Shown: piece by piece, positions 1 through 7,431 of the stretch
Layout: each line of letters opens with the position of its first letter
Position numbering within the stretch: the first letter of the stretch is position 1
NCBI RefSeq assembly: GCF_007859325.1
Contig: NZ_VOHK01000001.1
Location: forward strand, 1-64,000
Reading direction: 5' to 3'
Source: Luteimonas marina
GTDB taxonomy: Bacteria > Pseudomonadota > Gammaproteobacteria > Xanthomonadales > Xanthomonadaceae
DNA: 64,000 nt
Made by a program: the position numbers and the translations under genes
Notes under the pieces: model-generated
The model's database searches: none
The model's input: only the letters and a program-made list of their open reading frames with translations
What the model was told of the DNA's origin: nothing

Positions 1-86
1 TTGGGAAGGGAGAGTTGCTGCGCCTGCGGCAGCAGGCAGACGGCCAGGGAGGCCTTGGAGACGTCGATACCGATCCAGAGGGTCAT
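1..86 (-). CDS. IS110-family transposase, N-terminal fragment (cut by window edge)
   Basis: Reading leftwards from the ATG at 84-86 gives 28 codons: MTLWIGIDVSKASLAVCLLP followed by QAQQLSLP. The GIDVSKASLAV block is the signature of the RuvC-like DEDD N-terminal domain of IS110/IS1111 transposases (recombinases), and D8 would be the first catalytic acid. The rest lies outside the window, so integrity cannot be judged. The element's non-coding end follows on the right. Too short to appear as an open frame in ordinary ORF calling. Confidence 0.85.
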   Translation of the reverse strand, partial: MTLWIGIDVSKASLAVCLLPQAQQLSLP

Positions 87-127
87 GGAAGCTCGTAAAC
101 TGGGAGACAGGAGAGAGCCGCCTCGTT

Positions 128-262
128 CCTGCCCACGCTTGTGAAGTTCGAGCTCAGGCTCGTTCAACTGTTCGGGCTATGGCGCGAGGTCGATGTGCGG
201 CGGCCCTGGCTCCTACACGTGCTCGGAACACTGCGGCCTGTCGGCCTGCCGCACATCGCTCT
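128..262 (-). ncRNA. Candidate bridge RNA of the IS110 element (structured core)
   Basis: On the transposase strand this non-coding segment folds into two units. Unit one has a perfect 11-bp stem (191-201 with 248-258) enclosing a 46-nt loop. Unit two has a short GCCC/GGGC outer pairing (174-177 with 131-134) and an inner 9-bp hairpin with a 3-nt bulge (145-153 with 158-169). On the RNA strand, loop one contains GUAGGAG (210-216), complementary to CTCCTAC, the missing right half of the REP target. Unit two contains CACAAG (138-143), complementary to CTTGTG, the first bases of the element from the core CT. This is the layout described for IS110 bridge RNAs: target-binding loop 5', donor-binding loop 3'. 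A left target guide is only partly visible (GGCCGCA at 232-238, 5 of 7 against GCCCGCT). Exact RNA ends are not determinable. Confidence 0.55.
191..258 (-). repeat. Perfect 11-bp inverted repeat, proposed target-binding stem-loop
   Basis: CGATGTGCGGC at 191-201 is exactly reversed as GCCGCACATCG at 248-258. The 46-base loop holds the REP-matching segment at 210-216. The stem is too long and the loop too large for a simple terminator, which supports a structured RNA. Confidence 0.7.
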
Positions 263-296
263 CCACTCCAACTCTAGGCCAAAGCGCTGACACAAG

Positions 297-458
297 CGGG
301 CCATGCCCGCGACCGTGCCGTGAGACACCGGGCGCCGCGACCCCGGCAAACGCGTCGCCACGCGCGAGACGGGCAAACAACGTTGTCATCCCTGCATCAT
401 CGCGACGTGGTCGAGCCCATGGGGCGCTCCTACGCCAGTCCACGTTCCTGATCGCGAG
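297..458. repeat. REP doublet (REPIN), left REP interrupted by the IS110 element
   Basis: The left REP core GCGGGCCATGCCCGCGAC begins at about 296. The inverted partner (GTCGAGCCCATGGGGCGCTC, continuing CTAC) lies at about 409-434, followed by the outer end TTCCTGATCGCGAG (445-458). Compared with the complete copy at 9380-9503, the left outer end and the GTAGG head are missing because the IS110 element abuts here. Confidence 0.75.
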
Positions 459-476
459 TTGGCTTGAGGCGCGCCG

Positions 477-1763
477 TCAGTCCGCGGCAGGAAGCTCGTC
501 GGGGCCTTCGCCCGGCAATTCTCCACCCCCCACCGGCTCCAGCCGCAGCAGTTTGCCGTCGGTGCTGTCGGTGAGCAGGTAGACGAAACCGTCCGGTCCG
601 ACTCGCACGTCGCGGATGCGGTCGCGGCCCTGGAGCAGGCGTTCCTCGTGCACGATCCGGTCGCCGTCGAGCTCCAGCCGGATCAACGCCTGGCCGGCCA
701 GTGCGCCGATGAACAGGTTGCCGCGCCACTGCGCGAAGGCATCGCCGGTGTAGAAGGCCATGCCGCTGATCGCGGGCGACACCGGCCAGTAATGGTGCGG
801 CGGTTCGGTGCCGGGTGCTTCGCTGCCGACCGCTTCGGCCACCGGCTGGCCCGAGTACTCCTTGCCGAAGGTCGCCAGCGGCCAGCCGTAGTTGCGGCCC
901 GGCTGCGGCAGGTTGATCTCGTCGCCGCCCAGCGGGCCGTGCTCGTGGGTCCACAGCGCGCGCGTGACCGGGTGCAGGGCCATGCCCTGGATGTTGCGAT
1001 GGCCATAGCTCCAGATCTCCGGTCGTGCGCCTTCGCGGCCGACGAATGGGTTGTCGTCGGGAATGTCGCCGTCCGGCTTGAGCCGCACGACCTTGCCCTG
1101 CAGGTGGTCGAGCAACTGTGCGGTGGCGCTGGCGCGGTTGTCGCCGGCGCTGACGAACAGGAAGCCCTGGTCGTCGAACACGATGCGCGCGCCGATGTGG
1201 GTGCCGTGCGAGAGCTTCGGCTCCTGCCGGAACACGACCTCGACGTCCTCCAGCCCGCGTTCGCCCAGGCGCCCGCGCGCGACCGCGGTGCCGCCCATGT
1301 TGCCGCGCCAGTTCGGTTCGCCGTAGGCCAGGTAGACGAGGCGGTCTTCGGCGAAGGTCGGCGAAGGCGCCACGTCGAGCAGGCCGCTCTGGCCCTGCAC
1401 GAACAGCGCGGGCAGGCCGGCCAGTGGTGCGGAGATGGTGCCGTCGGCCGAGATTTGCCGCAGCCGACCGGGGCGTTCGGTGACCAGCATGTCGCCGCCG
1501 GGCAGGAAGGCGAGCGACCACGGATGCACGAGGCCGTCGACCAGCACGCGCACGGCAAAGCGGCCGCGTTCGCCTTCCAGTACCTCAGCAGGCGCCTCGG
1601 CGTGGAAGACCGGCGTGGACACGATGTCCGCGCCGGTGTCCGGATCACGTTCTAGTCCACAGGCGGCAAGCGCGAGCAGGAGGCACAGGCCTCCGCCGGC
1701 AAGGCCCGCCCGCGGCGGGCGCGCGGATCCACGGCGGATGGCGTGCAGGTCGGAAGGCATCAT
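477..1763 (-). CDS. PQQ-dependent aldose sugar dehydrogenase, lipoprotein (YliI-like)
   Basis: A 428-residue protein with a type II signal peptide ending LLLALAAC (lipid Cys about 35), followed by a six-bladed PQQ glucose/sorbosone dehydrogenase propeller. Family motifs are HPWSLAFLPGGDMLVTERPG, LSHGTHIGARIVF, YGHRNIQGMALHP and HEHGPLGGDEIN with GRNYGWP. Members oxidise aldose sugars at the periplasmic face using PQQ and pass electrons to the respiratory chain; the substrate here is unknown. Two adjacent ATGs (1763, 1760) are possible starts. A longer frame to 2111 would run over the ACP gene and is rejected. It diverges from the ACP gene with about 30 bp between starts, so the promoters overlap. 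A second lipoprotein of this superfamily lies at 5918. Confidence 0.85.
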   Translation of the reverse strand: MMPSDLHAIRRGSARPPRAGLAGGGLCLLLALAACGLERDPDTGADIVSTPVFHAEAPAEVLEGERGRFAVRVLVDGLVHPWSLAFLPGGDMLVTERPGRLRQISADGTISAPLAGLPALFVQGQSGLLDVAPSPTFAEDRLVYLAYGEPNWRGNMGGTAVARGRLGERGLEDVEVVFRQEPKLSHGTHIGARIVFDDQGFLFVSAGDNRASATAQLLDHLQGKVVRLKPDGDIPDDNPFVGREGARPEIWSYGHRNIQGMALHPVTRALWTHEHGPLGGDEINLPQPGRNYGWPLATFGKEYSGQPVAEAVGSEAPGTEPPHHYWPVSPAISGMAFYTGDAFAQWRGNLFIGALAGQALIRLELDGDRIVHEERLLQGRDRIRDVRVGPDGFVYLLTDSTDGKLLRLEPVGGGELPGEGPDELPAAD

Positions 1764-1793
1764 CAATCTGCTCGAACGGGGGAATGGATCCAC

Positions 1794-2042
1794 ATGGGCC
1801 GACGGCAACAGATCAAGCAGTTCATCCTCGGCAATTTCCTGTTCACGGACGACGATTCCGCATTCAACGATGATACCTCCCTGATCCGGCAGGGCATCGT
1901 CGACTCCACCGGCATCCTCGAGCTGATCGGCTTCATCGAGGAGACCTGGCCGCTGCGGGTGCCGCCGGAGGACATGACGCCGGCCAACTTCGACAGCCTG
2001 GTGGCCATCGACCGCTATCTCGACGGCCGCCTGGCCGCCTGA
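1794..2042 (+). CDS. Acyl carrier protein
   Basis: An 82-residue acidic protein with the phosphopantetheine attachment motif GIVDSTGILEL (Ser38) in the expected position before helix II, and IGFIEE after it. The start is the ATG after a GGGGGA Shine-Dalgarno at about 1778-1783; an upstream in-frame codon would extend into the divergent gene. It lies 10 bp before an AMP-dependent acyl ligase, its likely loading enzyme. It is not the fatty-acid-synthesis AcpP, whose motif is DSLD. Probably a dedicated carrier for an acyl or aminoacyl group destined for a surface polysaccharide or small metabolite. Confidence 0.85.
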   Translation: MGRRQQIKQFILGNFLFTDDDSAFNDDTSLIRQGIVDSTGILELIGFIEETWPLRVPPEDMTPANFDSLVAIDRYLDGRLAA

Positions 2043-2052
2043 GCAGGGGGCC

Positions 2053-3552
2053 ATGATGCAGGTGCTGGTCGCGCGTCTGGAGGACACCGCGGCGGTGATG
2101 CCGGCGCGCATCGCGATCCAGCAAGTCGATCGCCGGATCGACTATCGCGGCCTGCGCGACGCCGCGCTGCGCTGTGCCGCCGCGCTGCGCGCGCTCGGCG
2201 TGCAGCCTGGCGATCGCGTCGCGCTGGCCCTGCCCAACGGCATCGAGGCCGCCGTCGCCTGGTACGGCATCTGGCGCGCGGGTGCGGTCGTGGTGCCGCT
2301 GAACGCGCAGGCGCGTGAGCGCGACTTCGTGCCGTGGCTGCGGCACAGCGGCACGCGGCTGCTGGTGCATGCGCCGGGGCACGAGGATGCGGCGCAGGCG
2401 GCGCACGTCGCCGGCGTGCCGACGCTCGTGCCCGACGCGGATGTGGCGCCCGATCAGGTGTTCGCGTCCACCGACGCAGGATCGTTCGCCGACCTGCCGA
2501 TGCCCGACGCCGCGATGCTCGCCGCGATCCTGTACACCTCGGGCACCACCGGCGCGCCCAAGGGCGTCGCCCTGAGCCACCGCAACCTCGCCGCGAACAC
2601 GGCCGCGATCCTCGACTACCTGCAGTTGGGCGCCGACGACAGCACGGTCAGCGCGCTGCCGTTCTACTACACCTATGGCGCCTCGGTGCTGCACACGCAT
2701 CTCGCGGTCGGCGCGCGCGTGGTGCTCGAGGACAACCTCGTGTTCCCGCACCTGATCGCCGAGGCGCTTGCGCGCGAGCGCGCCACCGGCTTCCCGGGGG
2801 TGCCCTCGACCTTCGCCCTGCTGCTCGATCGCGGCCGCCTCGAACAGTACGACCTGTCGTCGCTGCGCTACCTCACCCAGGCCGGCGGCGCGATGGCGCC
2901 CGCGCTCACCCAGCAGGTGCGGGCCGCGTTCCCGCAGGCGCGGCTGTTCGTGATGTACGGGCAGACCGAGGCCAGCGCGCGCTTGACCCGGCTCGCGCCG
3001 GAGCGGCTGGACGACAAGCTCGGCTCGGTCGGCACACCCATCGCCGGCGTCGAGATCCGGGTGCGGCGCGAGGACGGCAGCGACGCCGCGCCAGGCGAGG
3101 CGGGCGAGGTCTGGGCGCGCGGCGACAACGTCATGACCGGCTACTGGAACGCCCCCGAGGCGAACGCCGCGACGCTCGTCGACGGCTGGCTGCGCACCGG
3201 CGACCTCGGCCACCTCGATGCCGACGGCTTCCTGTGGCTCTCCGGCCGCCGCAGCGACATGATCAAGACCGGCGCCCACCGCGTGCACCCGCAGGACGTG
3301 GAGGAAGTGATCGCCGAACTGCCCGGCGTGCGCGAGGTCGCGGTCGCCGGCGTCGACGACGCGCTGCTCGGGCAGGTGGTCGCCGCCTTCCTCGTCCGCG
3401 ACGGCGATGCGCCCAGCGAGATGGCGGTCAAGGCACACTGCCGGCAGCGTCTGGCCGGCTACAAGATTCCGAAACAGGTCGCCTTCGTGGCCGAGCTGCC
3501 CAAGACCGCGTCCGGGAAGATCCGGCGCACCGCATTGACACAGGACACATGA
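2053..3552 (+). CDS. AMP-dependent acyl ligase (class I adenylate-forming)
   Basis: A 499-residue ANL-superfamily enzyme. The P-loop-like motif YTSGTTGAPKG is at 161-171, followed by YGQTEAS, then RTGDLGHLDADGFLWLSGR with DMIKTG, and the C-terminal catalytic lysine in PKTASGKIRR (K489). It should activate a carboxylic acid as the adenylate and load it onto the adjacent ACP (or CoA). The start follows a GAGCAGGGGG ribosome site; its stop overlaps the next start (ATGA), so translation is coupled to the NadE-like gene. The acid is not predictable by eye. Similar ligases occur in exosortase-A-type EPS loci. Confidence 0.85.
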   Translation: MMQVLVARLEDTAAVMPARIAIQQVDRRIDYRGLRDAALRCAAALRALGVQPGDRVALALPNGIEAAVAWYGIWRAGAVVVPLNAQARERDFVPWLRHSGTRLLVHAPGHEDAAQAAHVAGVPTLVPDADVAPDQVFASTDAGSFADLPMPDAAMLAAILYTSGTTGAPKGVALSHRNLAANTAAILDYLQLGADDSTVSALPFYYTYGASVLHTHLAVGARVVLEDNLVFPHLIAEALARERATGFPGVPSTFALLLDRGRLEQYDLSSLRYLTQAGGAMAPALTQQVRAAFPQARLFVMYGQTEASARLTRLAPERLDDKLGSVGTPIAGVEIRVRREDGSDAAPGEAGEVWARGDNVMTGYWNAPEANAATLVDGWLRTGDLGHLDADGFLWLSGRRSDMIKTGAHRVHPQDVEEVIAELPGVREVAVAGVDDALLGQVVAAFLVRDGDAPSEMAVKAHCRQRLAGYKIPKQVAFVAELPKTASGKIRRTALTQDT

Positions 3553-4538
3553 TGACCAGGCTCGATCCTTCCGTGCTGGAGCTCGACTACGCCGCCGAGG
3601 CCGACCGCATCGCGCAGCGCCTGCGCCACATCGTCGCGCGCGACCTGCACCGGCGTGGCCTGGTGGTCGCCATCTCCGGCGGCATCGACAGCACCACCTG
3701 CGCGGCGCTGGCGGTGCGCGCGCTGGGGCCGGAGCGCGTGTTCTGCCTGATCCTGCCCGAGCGCGACTCCAGCGACGACAGCGCGGTGCGCGCCAACCTG
3801 CTCGCCGAACACCTGGGCGTGCGCGTGCGCACCCACGACATCGCGCCGGCGCTGGCTGCGATCGGCTGCTACGAGGCGCGCGACGACGCCGTGCGCACGG
3901 TGCTGCCCGGCTACGGCGACGGCTGGAAGTTCAAGATCGTGATCGCCGGCGGCGCGCAGGGACTGATCAACCGATTCCGCATCGTCGCCGAGGATCCGTC
4001 CGGGCAGCGCCACGAGCAGGACCTGCCGCTCGGGGCCTACCTGACCATCGTCGCCGCCACCAACTTCAAGCAGCGCATCCGCAAGACGCTCGAGTACTTC
4101 CATGCCGACCGGCTCAACTACGCGGTGACCGGCACGCCCAACCGGCTGGAGTACGACCAGGGCTTCTTCGTCAAGAACGGAGACGGCGCTGCCGACGTCA
4201 AGCCGATCGCGCACCTGTACAAGAGCCAGGTCTACGGCATGGCGCGTTTCCTCGGCCTGCCCGAGCGCGTCACCTCGGCCACGCCCACCACCGACACCTA
4301 TTCGCTGGCGCAGGGCCAGGACGAGTTCTACTTCGCGCTGCCGTACGCGCAGATGGACCTCGCACTGTGGGCGCTGAACCACGACCGGCCTGTCGCGGAA
4401 CTCGCTTCCGCGCTGGGCGTGACCGAAGCGCAGGCGCAGGCGGTGTACGACGACATCCGCGCCAAGCGGCGCACGACCGCCTACCTGCACCGGTCGCCGG
4501 TGCTGGTCGAGCCGGTGACGGAACCGCACCGGCACTGA
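3549..4538 (+). CDS. NadE-like ATP-pyrophosphatase (NAD synthase family)
   Basis: A 329-residue protein of the NAD+ synthetase fold. It has the PP-loop SGGIDSTTCAALAV (43-56), GTPNRLEYDQGFFVKNGDG and DVKPIAHLYKSQVYGMARFL, matching the ATP and NaAD-site motifs of NadE. It lacks the N-terminal glutaminase domain, so it would use ammonia or a partner amidotransferase. A segment at about 110-150 (LPGYGDGWKFKIVIAGG onward) looks longer than in typical NadE. The 4-bp overlap with the ligase and the ACP context suggest a specialised amidation or ligation step in this locus rather than the housekeeping NAD synthase, but true NAD synthesis is not excluded. Confidence 0.75.
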   Translation: MMTRLDPSVLELDYAAEADRIAQRLRHIVARDLHRRGLVVAISGGIDSTTCAALAVRALGPERVFCLILPERDSSDDSAVRANLLAEHLGVRVRTHDIAPALAAIGCYEARDDAVRTVLPGYGDGWKFKIVIAGGAQGLINRFRIVAEDPSGQRHEQDLPLGAYLTIVAATNFKQRIRKTLEYFHADRLNYAVTGTPNRLEYDQGFFVKNGDGAADVKPIAHLYKSQVYGMARFLGLPERVTSATPTTDTYSLAQGQDEFYFALPYAQMDLALWALNHDRPVAELASALGVTEAQAQAVYDDIRAKRRTTAYLHRSPVLVEPVTEPHRH

Positions 4539-4544
4539 TGTCCA

Positions 4545-4666
4545 CTTGCGATCATGAACATGGAACCGCGTAGGAGCGCCCCATGGGCGCGACGGGTCGC
4601 GATGATGCCTCGGCTGAGGCGAGTCGCGGGCATGGCCCGCTCCTACATGATTTTCTCGATTGCGAA
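4545..4666. repeat. REP doublet (REPIN) with extended ends
   Basis: GTAGGAGCGCCCCATGGGCG at 4570 faces GTCGCGGGCATGGCCCGCTC plus CTAC ending 4646, about 77 bp in all. The outer flanks (TTGCGATCATGAAC on the left, TCGATTGCGAA on the right) resemble those of the copies at 9380 and 430. It fills the space between the NadE-like and GNAT genes. Confidence 0.8.
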
Positions 4667-4678
4667 CGAGTGTGAGGC

Positions 4679-5710
4679 ATGACCGCGCAGCCCGCCTACA
4701 CCGTCCATGAAGCCAATGTCGAACGCGACCGCGAGCTGATCCTCGGGCTGTGGCGCGGCAACCTCGGCCAGGACGCGAGGATGGCGCGCAAGTACGACTG
4801 GTTCTACCGCGAATGCCCGTTCGGGCCGCCGCTGACCCTGCTGCTGCGGCATGAGGAAAGCGGCGAATGGGTTGGCGTGGCCAGCGCCGGGCCGCGGCCG
4901 ATGTGGATGGATGGTCGCCGCATTCTGGCCGGCGTGCTGGTGGACCTCGCGGTGCGGCCCGAACACCGTTCGCTCGGCCCGGCGCTGATGCTGCAGATGG
5001 CGCTGATGGAGGCCGGGCTGCGCCGCTTCGAGCTGCTGTACGGCTTTCCCAATCCCAAGGCCGCCGCCGTATTCAAGCGCGTCGGCTACGCGCCGATGGG
5101 CGAGCTGGTGCGGCACGCGCGCGTGCTGCAGCATGCCGGCTATGCCGGCAGGAAGCTGCCTGCGCTGCTCGCGGCGCCGGCCGGCGCCCTGCTGGACACC
5201 GTCGATCGCGTGCGCCTGTGGTTCCGCGCCGGCGGCCTGCGTGCGTACTGGCAGGCGAACGCCGACGAATCGCTGGCGGCGGTGTGGTCTCCCGCTGCGA
5301 CTGGACCCGGCCCGATCGCCGTGCGCGACCTCGACTTCCTGTGCTGGCGCATCGATGCTTCGCCGCTGCTGGAAGCCCGCTACCTCGTCGTGCGCGACCG
5401 CAGCGACTCCGTCATCGCATGGTTCTCCTGTGAAGCACGCGAACGCAGCCTGCACGTGGTCGATTCCTGGTCAGCGCAGGGCGCGTCGGGGCCGACGCAG
5501 GCACAGCTTGCGGCGCTGCTGCGCGCAGCGCGTGCCGCAGGCCATCCGTCCGTGTCGATCGAGCTCAGCGAAGCCGCGGCGTCCGACACCTGGCGCAAAG
5601 CCGGATTCGTCGCGCGCGAAGGGCGGCCGGTGTTCGGATGCGCGCGAGATGCACGGGTCGACGTGCCAAAGGCCCGTGCATGGCTGACGACGGCAGACGA
5701 GGATGAATAA
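4679..5710 (+). CDS. GNAT-family N-acetyltransferase
   Basis: A 343-residue protein. The N-terminal half is a GNAT fold: VGVASAGPRPMW, then LAVRPEHRSLGPALMLQMAL as an acetyl-CoA-binding-loop region (a diverged R/Q-x-x-G-x-A), then GFPNPKAAAVFKRVGY. The C-terminal half (about 200-343) could be a second, diverged GNAT repeat (SIELSEAAASDTWRKAGFV). It belongs to a type seen in polysaccharide loci, where such enzymes acylate amino sugars; the target is unknown. The start follows a weak GAGG. A REP doublet separates it from the ACP operon, so co-transcription is uncertain. Confidence 0.7.
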   Translation: MTAQPAYTVHEANVERDRELILGLWRGNLGQDARMARKYDWFYRECPFGPPLTLLLRHEESGEWVGVASAGPRPMWMDGRRILAGVLVDLAVRPEHRSLGPALMLQMALMEAGLRRFELLYGFPNPKAAAVFKRVGYAPMGELVRHARVLQHAGYAGRKLPALLAAPAGALLDTVDRVRLWFRAGGLRAYWQANADESLAAVWSPAATGPGPIAVRDLDFLCWRIDASPLLEARYLVVRDRSDSVIAWFSCEARERSLHVVDSWSAQGASGPTQAQLAALLRAARAAGHPSVSIELSEAAASDTWRKAGFVAREGRPVFGCARDARVDVPKARAWLTTADEDE

Positions 5711-5716
5711 TGCCAA

Positions 5717-5843
5717 TTCGCGATCAGAAGTACGGGATTGTGCAGGAGCGCCCCATGGGCGCGACCGGCGAGCGACGGTGCCCGGCTTGCGCGGGTCGCC
5801 GGCATGGCCCGCTTCTGCATTCATTGCCCTGATCGGGGATTGG
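5717..5843. repeat. REP doublet (REPIN), slightly diverged
   Basis: GTGCAGGAGCGCCCCATGGG from about 5739 faces GGTCGCCGGCATGGCCCGCT ending about 5817. The heads have mutated from GTAGG to GTGCAGG and CTTCTGC, showing compensating change in both arms. The outer flanks ATTCGCGATCAG and CCCTGATCGGGGAT match the extended consensus. Confidence 0.75.
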
Positions 5844-5917
5844 CAGAACGATCCGGAAGCATGCCGCGGTATGGATGCAACAAGATCGACAACCAGCGCA
5901 TGACATACGGAGGATCC

Positions 5918-7153
5918 ATGGACACGAAGTTGCTCGCGACATTCCTGATCGTGGCGCTGCTGCCCGGCTGTGCCGAATCCGCCTCGCCATCCACTATGCT
6001 GGCGTCCATGGCTGCTGGCGCGACCGGCCAGGGCATTCGCGCCGAACGGGTGGTTCGCGAAGGCCTCGAGTTTCCCACCGCCATCGCCAGTCCGCGCGAC
6101 GGCAGCGGGCGCATGTTCGTGATCGAACGCGAGGGCCGTATCCGCGTGCTCGACCGCGACGGGCGGCTGCTGCCGGAGGCGTACTACACGCGCGAGGTGA
6201 CTACTGACGACATCGAGCAGGGCCTGCTCGGCCTCGCCTTCGATCCCGACTTCAGCAACAACGGCCGTATCTACATCGCCTACAGCGGCGCCAGCGCGGG
6301 CGAGCGCTACGGCATGGTGCTGCGCCGGCTGCAGGCCGCCGATCCTGCCGCCAACCGCTTCGACGGCAAGGACGAACTGGTGATGCGCGTCGAGGGGCTG
6401 GTCGCCAACCACAACGGCGGCGACATCCACTTCGGTCCCGACGGCATGCTGTACTGGAGCATCGGTGCCGGCACCGGCGAGCCGGCCGACCACGTGCATG
6501 CATCGAAGACCGACAACCTGCGCGGCAAGATCCTGCGCATCGACGTGCGCGAGGGCGCCGGCGGCGAACGGAATACCTGCGGCGGCAAGGGGCGCGCGCC
6601 CTACGCGATCCCGGCCGACAACCCCTTCGCCGGCAAGCGCGGCGAGTGCGGCGAGATCTGGGTCTACGGCCTGCGCAACCCCTGGCGTTTCGGCATCGAC
6701 GCGGCGAACGGCAACCTGTGGATCGGCGACGTCGGCAAGGATCGCGAGGAGCTCAGCGTGTACCGCAGCGGCGACAACCGCGACCTCGGCTTCCCGCGCT
6801 GCCAGGGCAGCCACGCCTACCCGTCGACCGGCGCCACCGACTGCCCGTCGAAGACCGGCACCACCGGTCCGGTGTTCGAGTACGCCGGCGGCGACCACGG
6901 CCGCTGCGCCATCACCGGCGGCCTCGTCTACCGCGGCGCCAAGCCGTCGCTCAGGGGCGCCTATGTCTTCTCCGACTCCTGCTCCAGTGAACTGCTGGTC
7001 GGCCGACTGTCAGCCGACGGCAAGCTGAAGGTCGACTCGACCGCCAGCGGCATCGGTTCGGGCTACGGCACCATCGCCTCCTTCGGCGAAGATCAGGACA
7101 ACGAGCTGTGGTTCATCAACCACGAGAATGGCGGGGTGTATCGGGTGCGGTGA
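5918..7153 (+). CDS. PQQ-dependent sugar dehydrogenase-like lipoprotein (HHIP/YliI superfamily)
   Basis: A 411-residue protein with lipobox ALLPGC (Cys18), followed by a beta-propeller. Motifs are FPTAIASPRDGSGRMFVIER, LLGLAFDPDFSNNGRIYIAY, NHNGGDIHFGPDGMLYWSIG, YGLRNPWRFGID and WIGDVGKDREELS. It contains several Cys pairs typical of the HHIP-like branch, so it may be a structural or sugar-binding homologue rather than an active PQQ enzyme. The start is the ATG after a strong ACGGAGGA site (5907-5914); the frame open from 5738 runs back into the REP doublet and is not used. Confidence 0.8.
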   Translation: MDTKLLATFLIVALLPGCAESASPSTMLASMAAGATGQGIRAERVVREGLEFPTAIASPRDGSGRMFVIEREGRIRVLDRDGRLLPEAYYTREVTTDDIEQGLLGLAFDPDFSNNGRIYIAYSGASAGERYGMVLRRLQAADPAANRFDGKDELVMRVEGLVANHNGGDIHFGPDGMLYWSIGAGTGEPADHVHASKTDNLRGKILRIDVREGAGGERNTCGGKGRAPYAIPADNPFAGKRGECGEIWVYGLRNPWRFGIDAANGNLWIGDVGKDREELSVYRSGDNRDLGFPRCQGSHAYPSTGATDCPSKTGTTGPVFEYAGGDHGRCAITGGLVYRGAKPSLRGAYVFSDSCSSELLVGRLSADGKLKVDSTASGIGSGYGTIASFGEDQDNELWFINHENGGVYRVR

Positions 7154-7243
7154 ATCGGACGCGGCGCTTGAATCGTGGAGCCCGACAGGCTGGCGCAATG
7201 GCGGGCGCGGCATGCGCGCGGGTTGGTGCTTTGCCTGCAACAG

Positions 7244-7368
7244 CGGTCGCGGGCATGGCCCGCTCCTAAGGGGGCCATATTGCCCGGGCGAACGAAGAGC
7301 TCGGGCCATGCGTGCGACCGGATGCGTGCATGACCGCGACGCCGGTCGTGGACATGCCCCGATCCTGC
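7244..7368. repeat. REP singlet plus two degenerate REP copies
   Basis: A clear REP half, GGTCGCGGGCATGGCCCGCT then CCTA, lies at 7245-7268. Decayed copies follow at about 7303-7320 (GGGCCATGCGTGCGACC) and 7344-7368 (GGTCGTGGACATGCCCCGAT). They fill the gap between convergent genes ending at 7153 and 7432. Confidence 0.6.
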
Positions 7369-7431
7369 GAGTGCCGCGCGGCGAGTCGGGCTGATCGGGC
7401 GACGATGAGGGAATCCGACCTGCCGGAAGCG

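Larger units (their letters stand above)
1..296 (-). mobile_element. IS110-family insertion sequence, transposase-proximal end
   Basis: This is the end of an IS110 element carrying the transposase start (1-86) and about 210 bp of upstream non-coding DNA. The proposed boundary is the dinucleotide AG at 295-296 (CT on the element strand). To its right the sequence CGGGCCATGCCCGCGAC is the REP core seen intact at 9401 and elsewhere, where it is preceded by GTAGG-AG. Here it is preceded instead by GACACA-AG, so the element has replaced the REP head. IS110 elements make no terminal inverted repeats, and none is seen here. The other end is outside the window. Confidence 0.7.

Noticed and set aside
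193-582. Plus-strand 129-codon frame near the IS end
   Set aside because: Runs through the IS non-coding end, a REP doublet and the sugar dehydrogenase 3' end; no conserved motif or ribosome site.
1933-3438. Minus-strand 501-codon frame over the acyl ligase
   Set aside because: His/Arg/Ala-rich antisense shadow with no motifs; the plus-strand ligase has all adenylation motifs.
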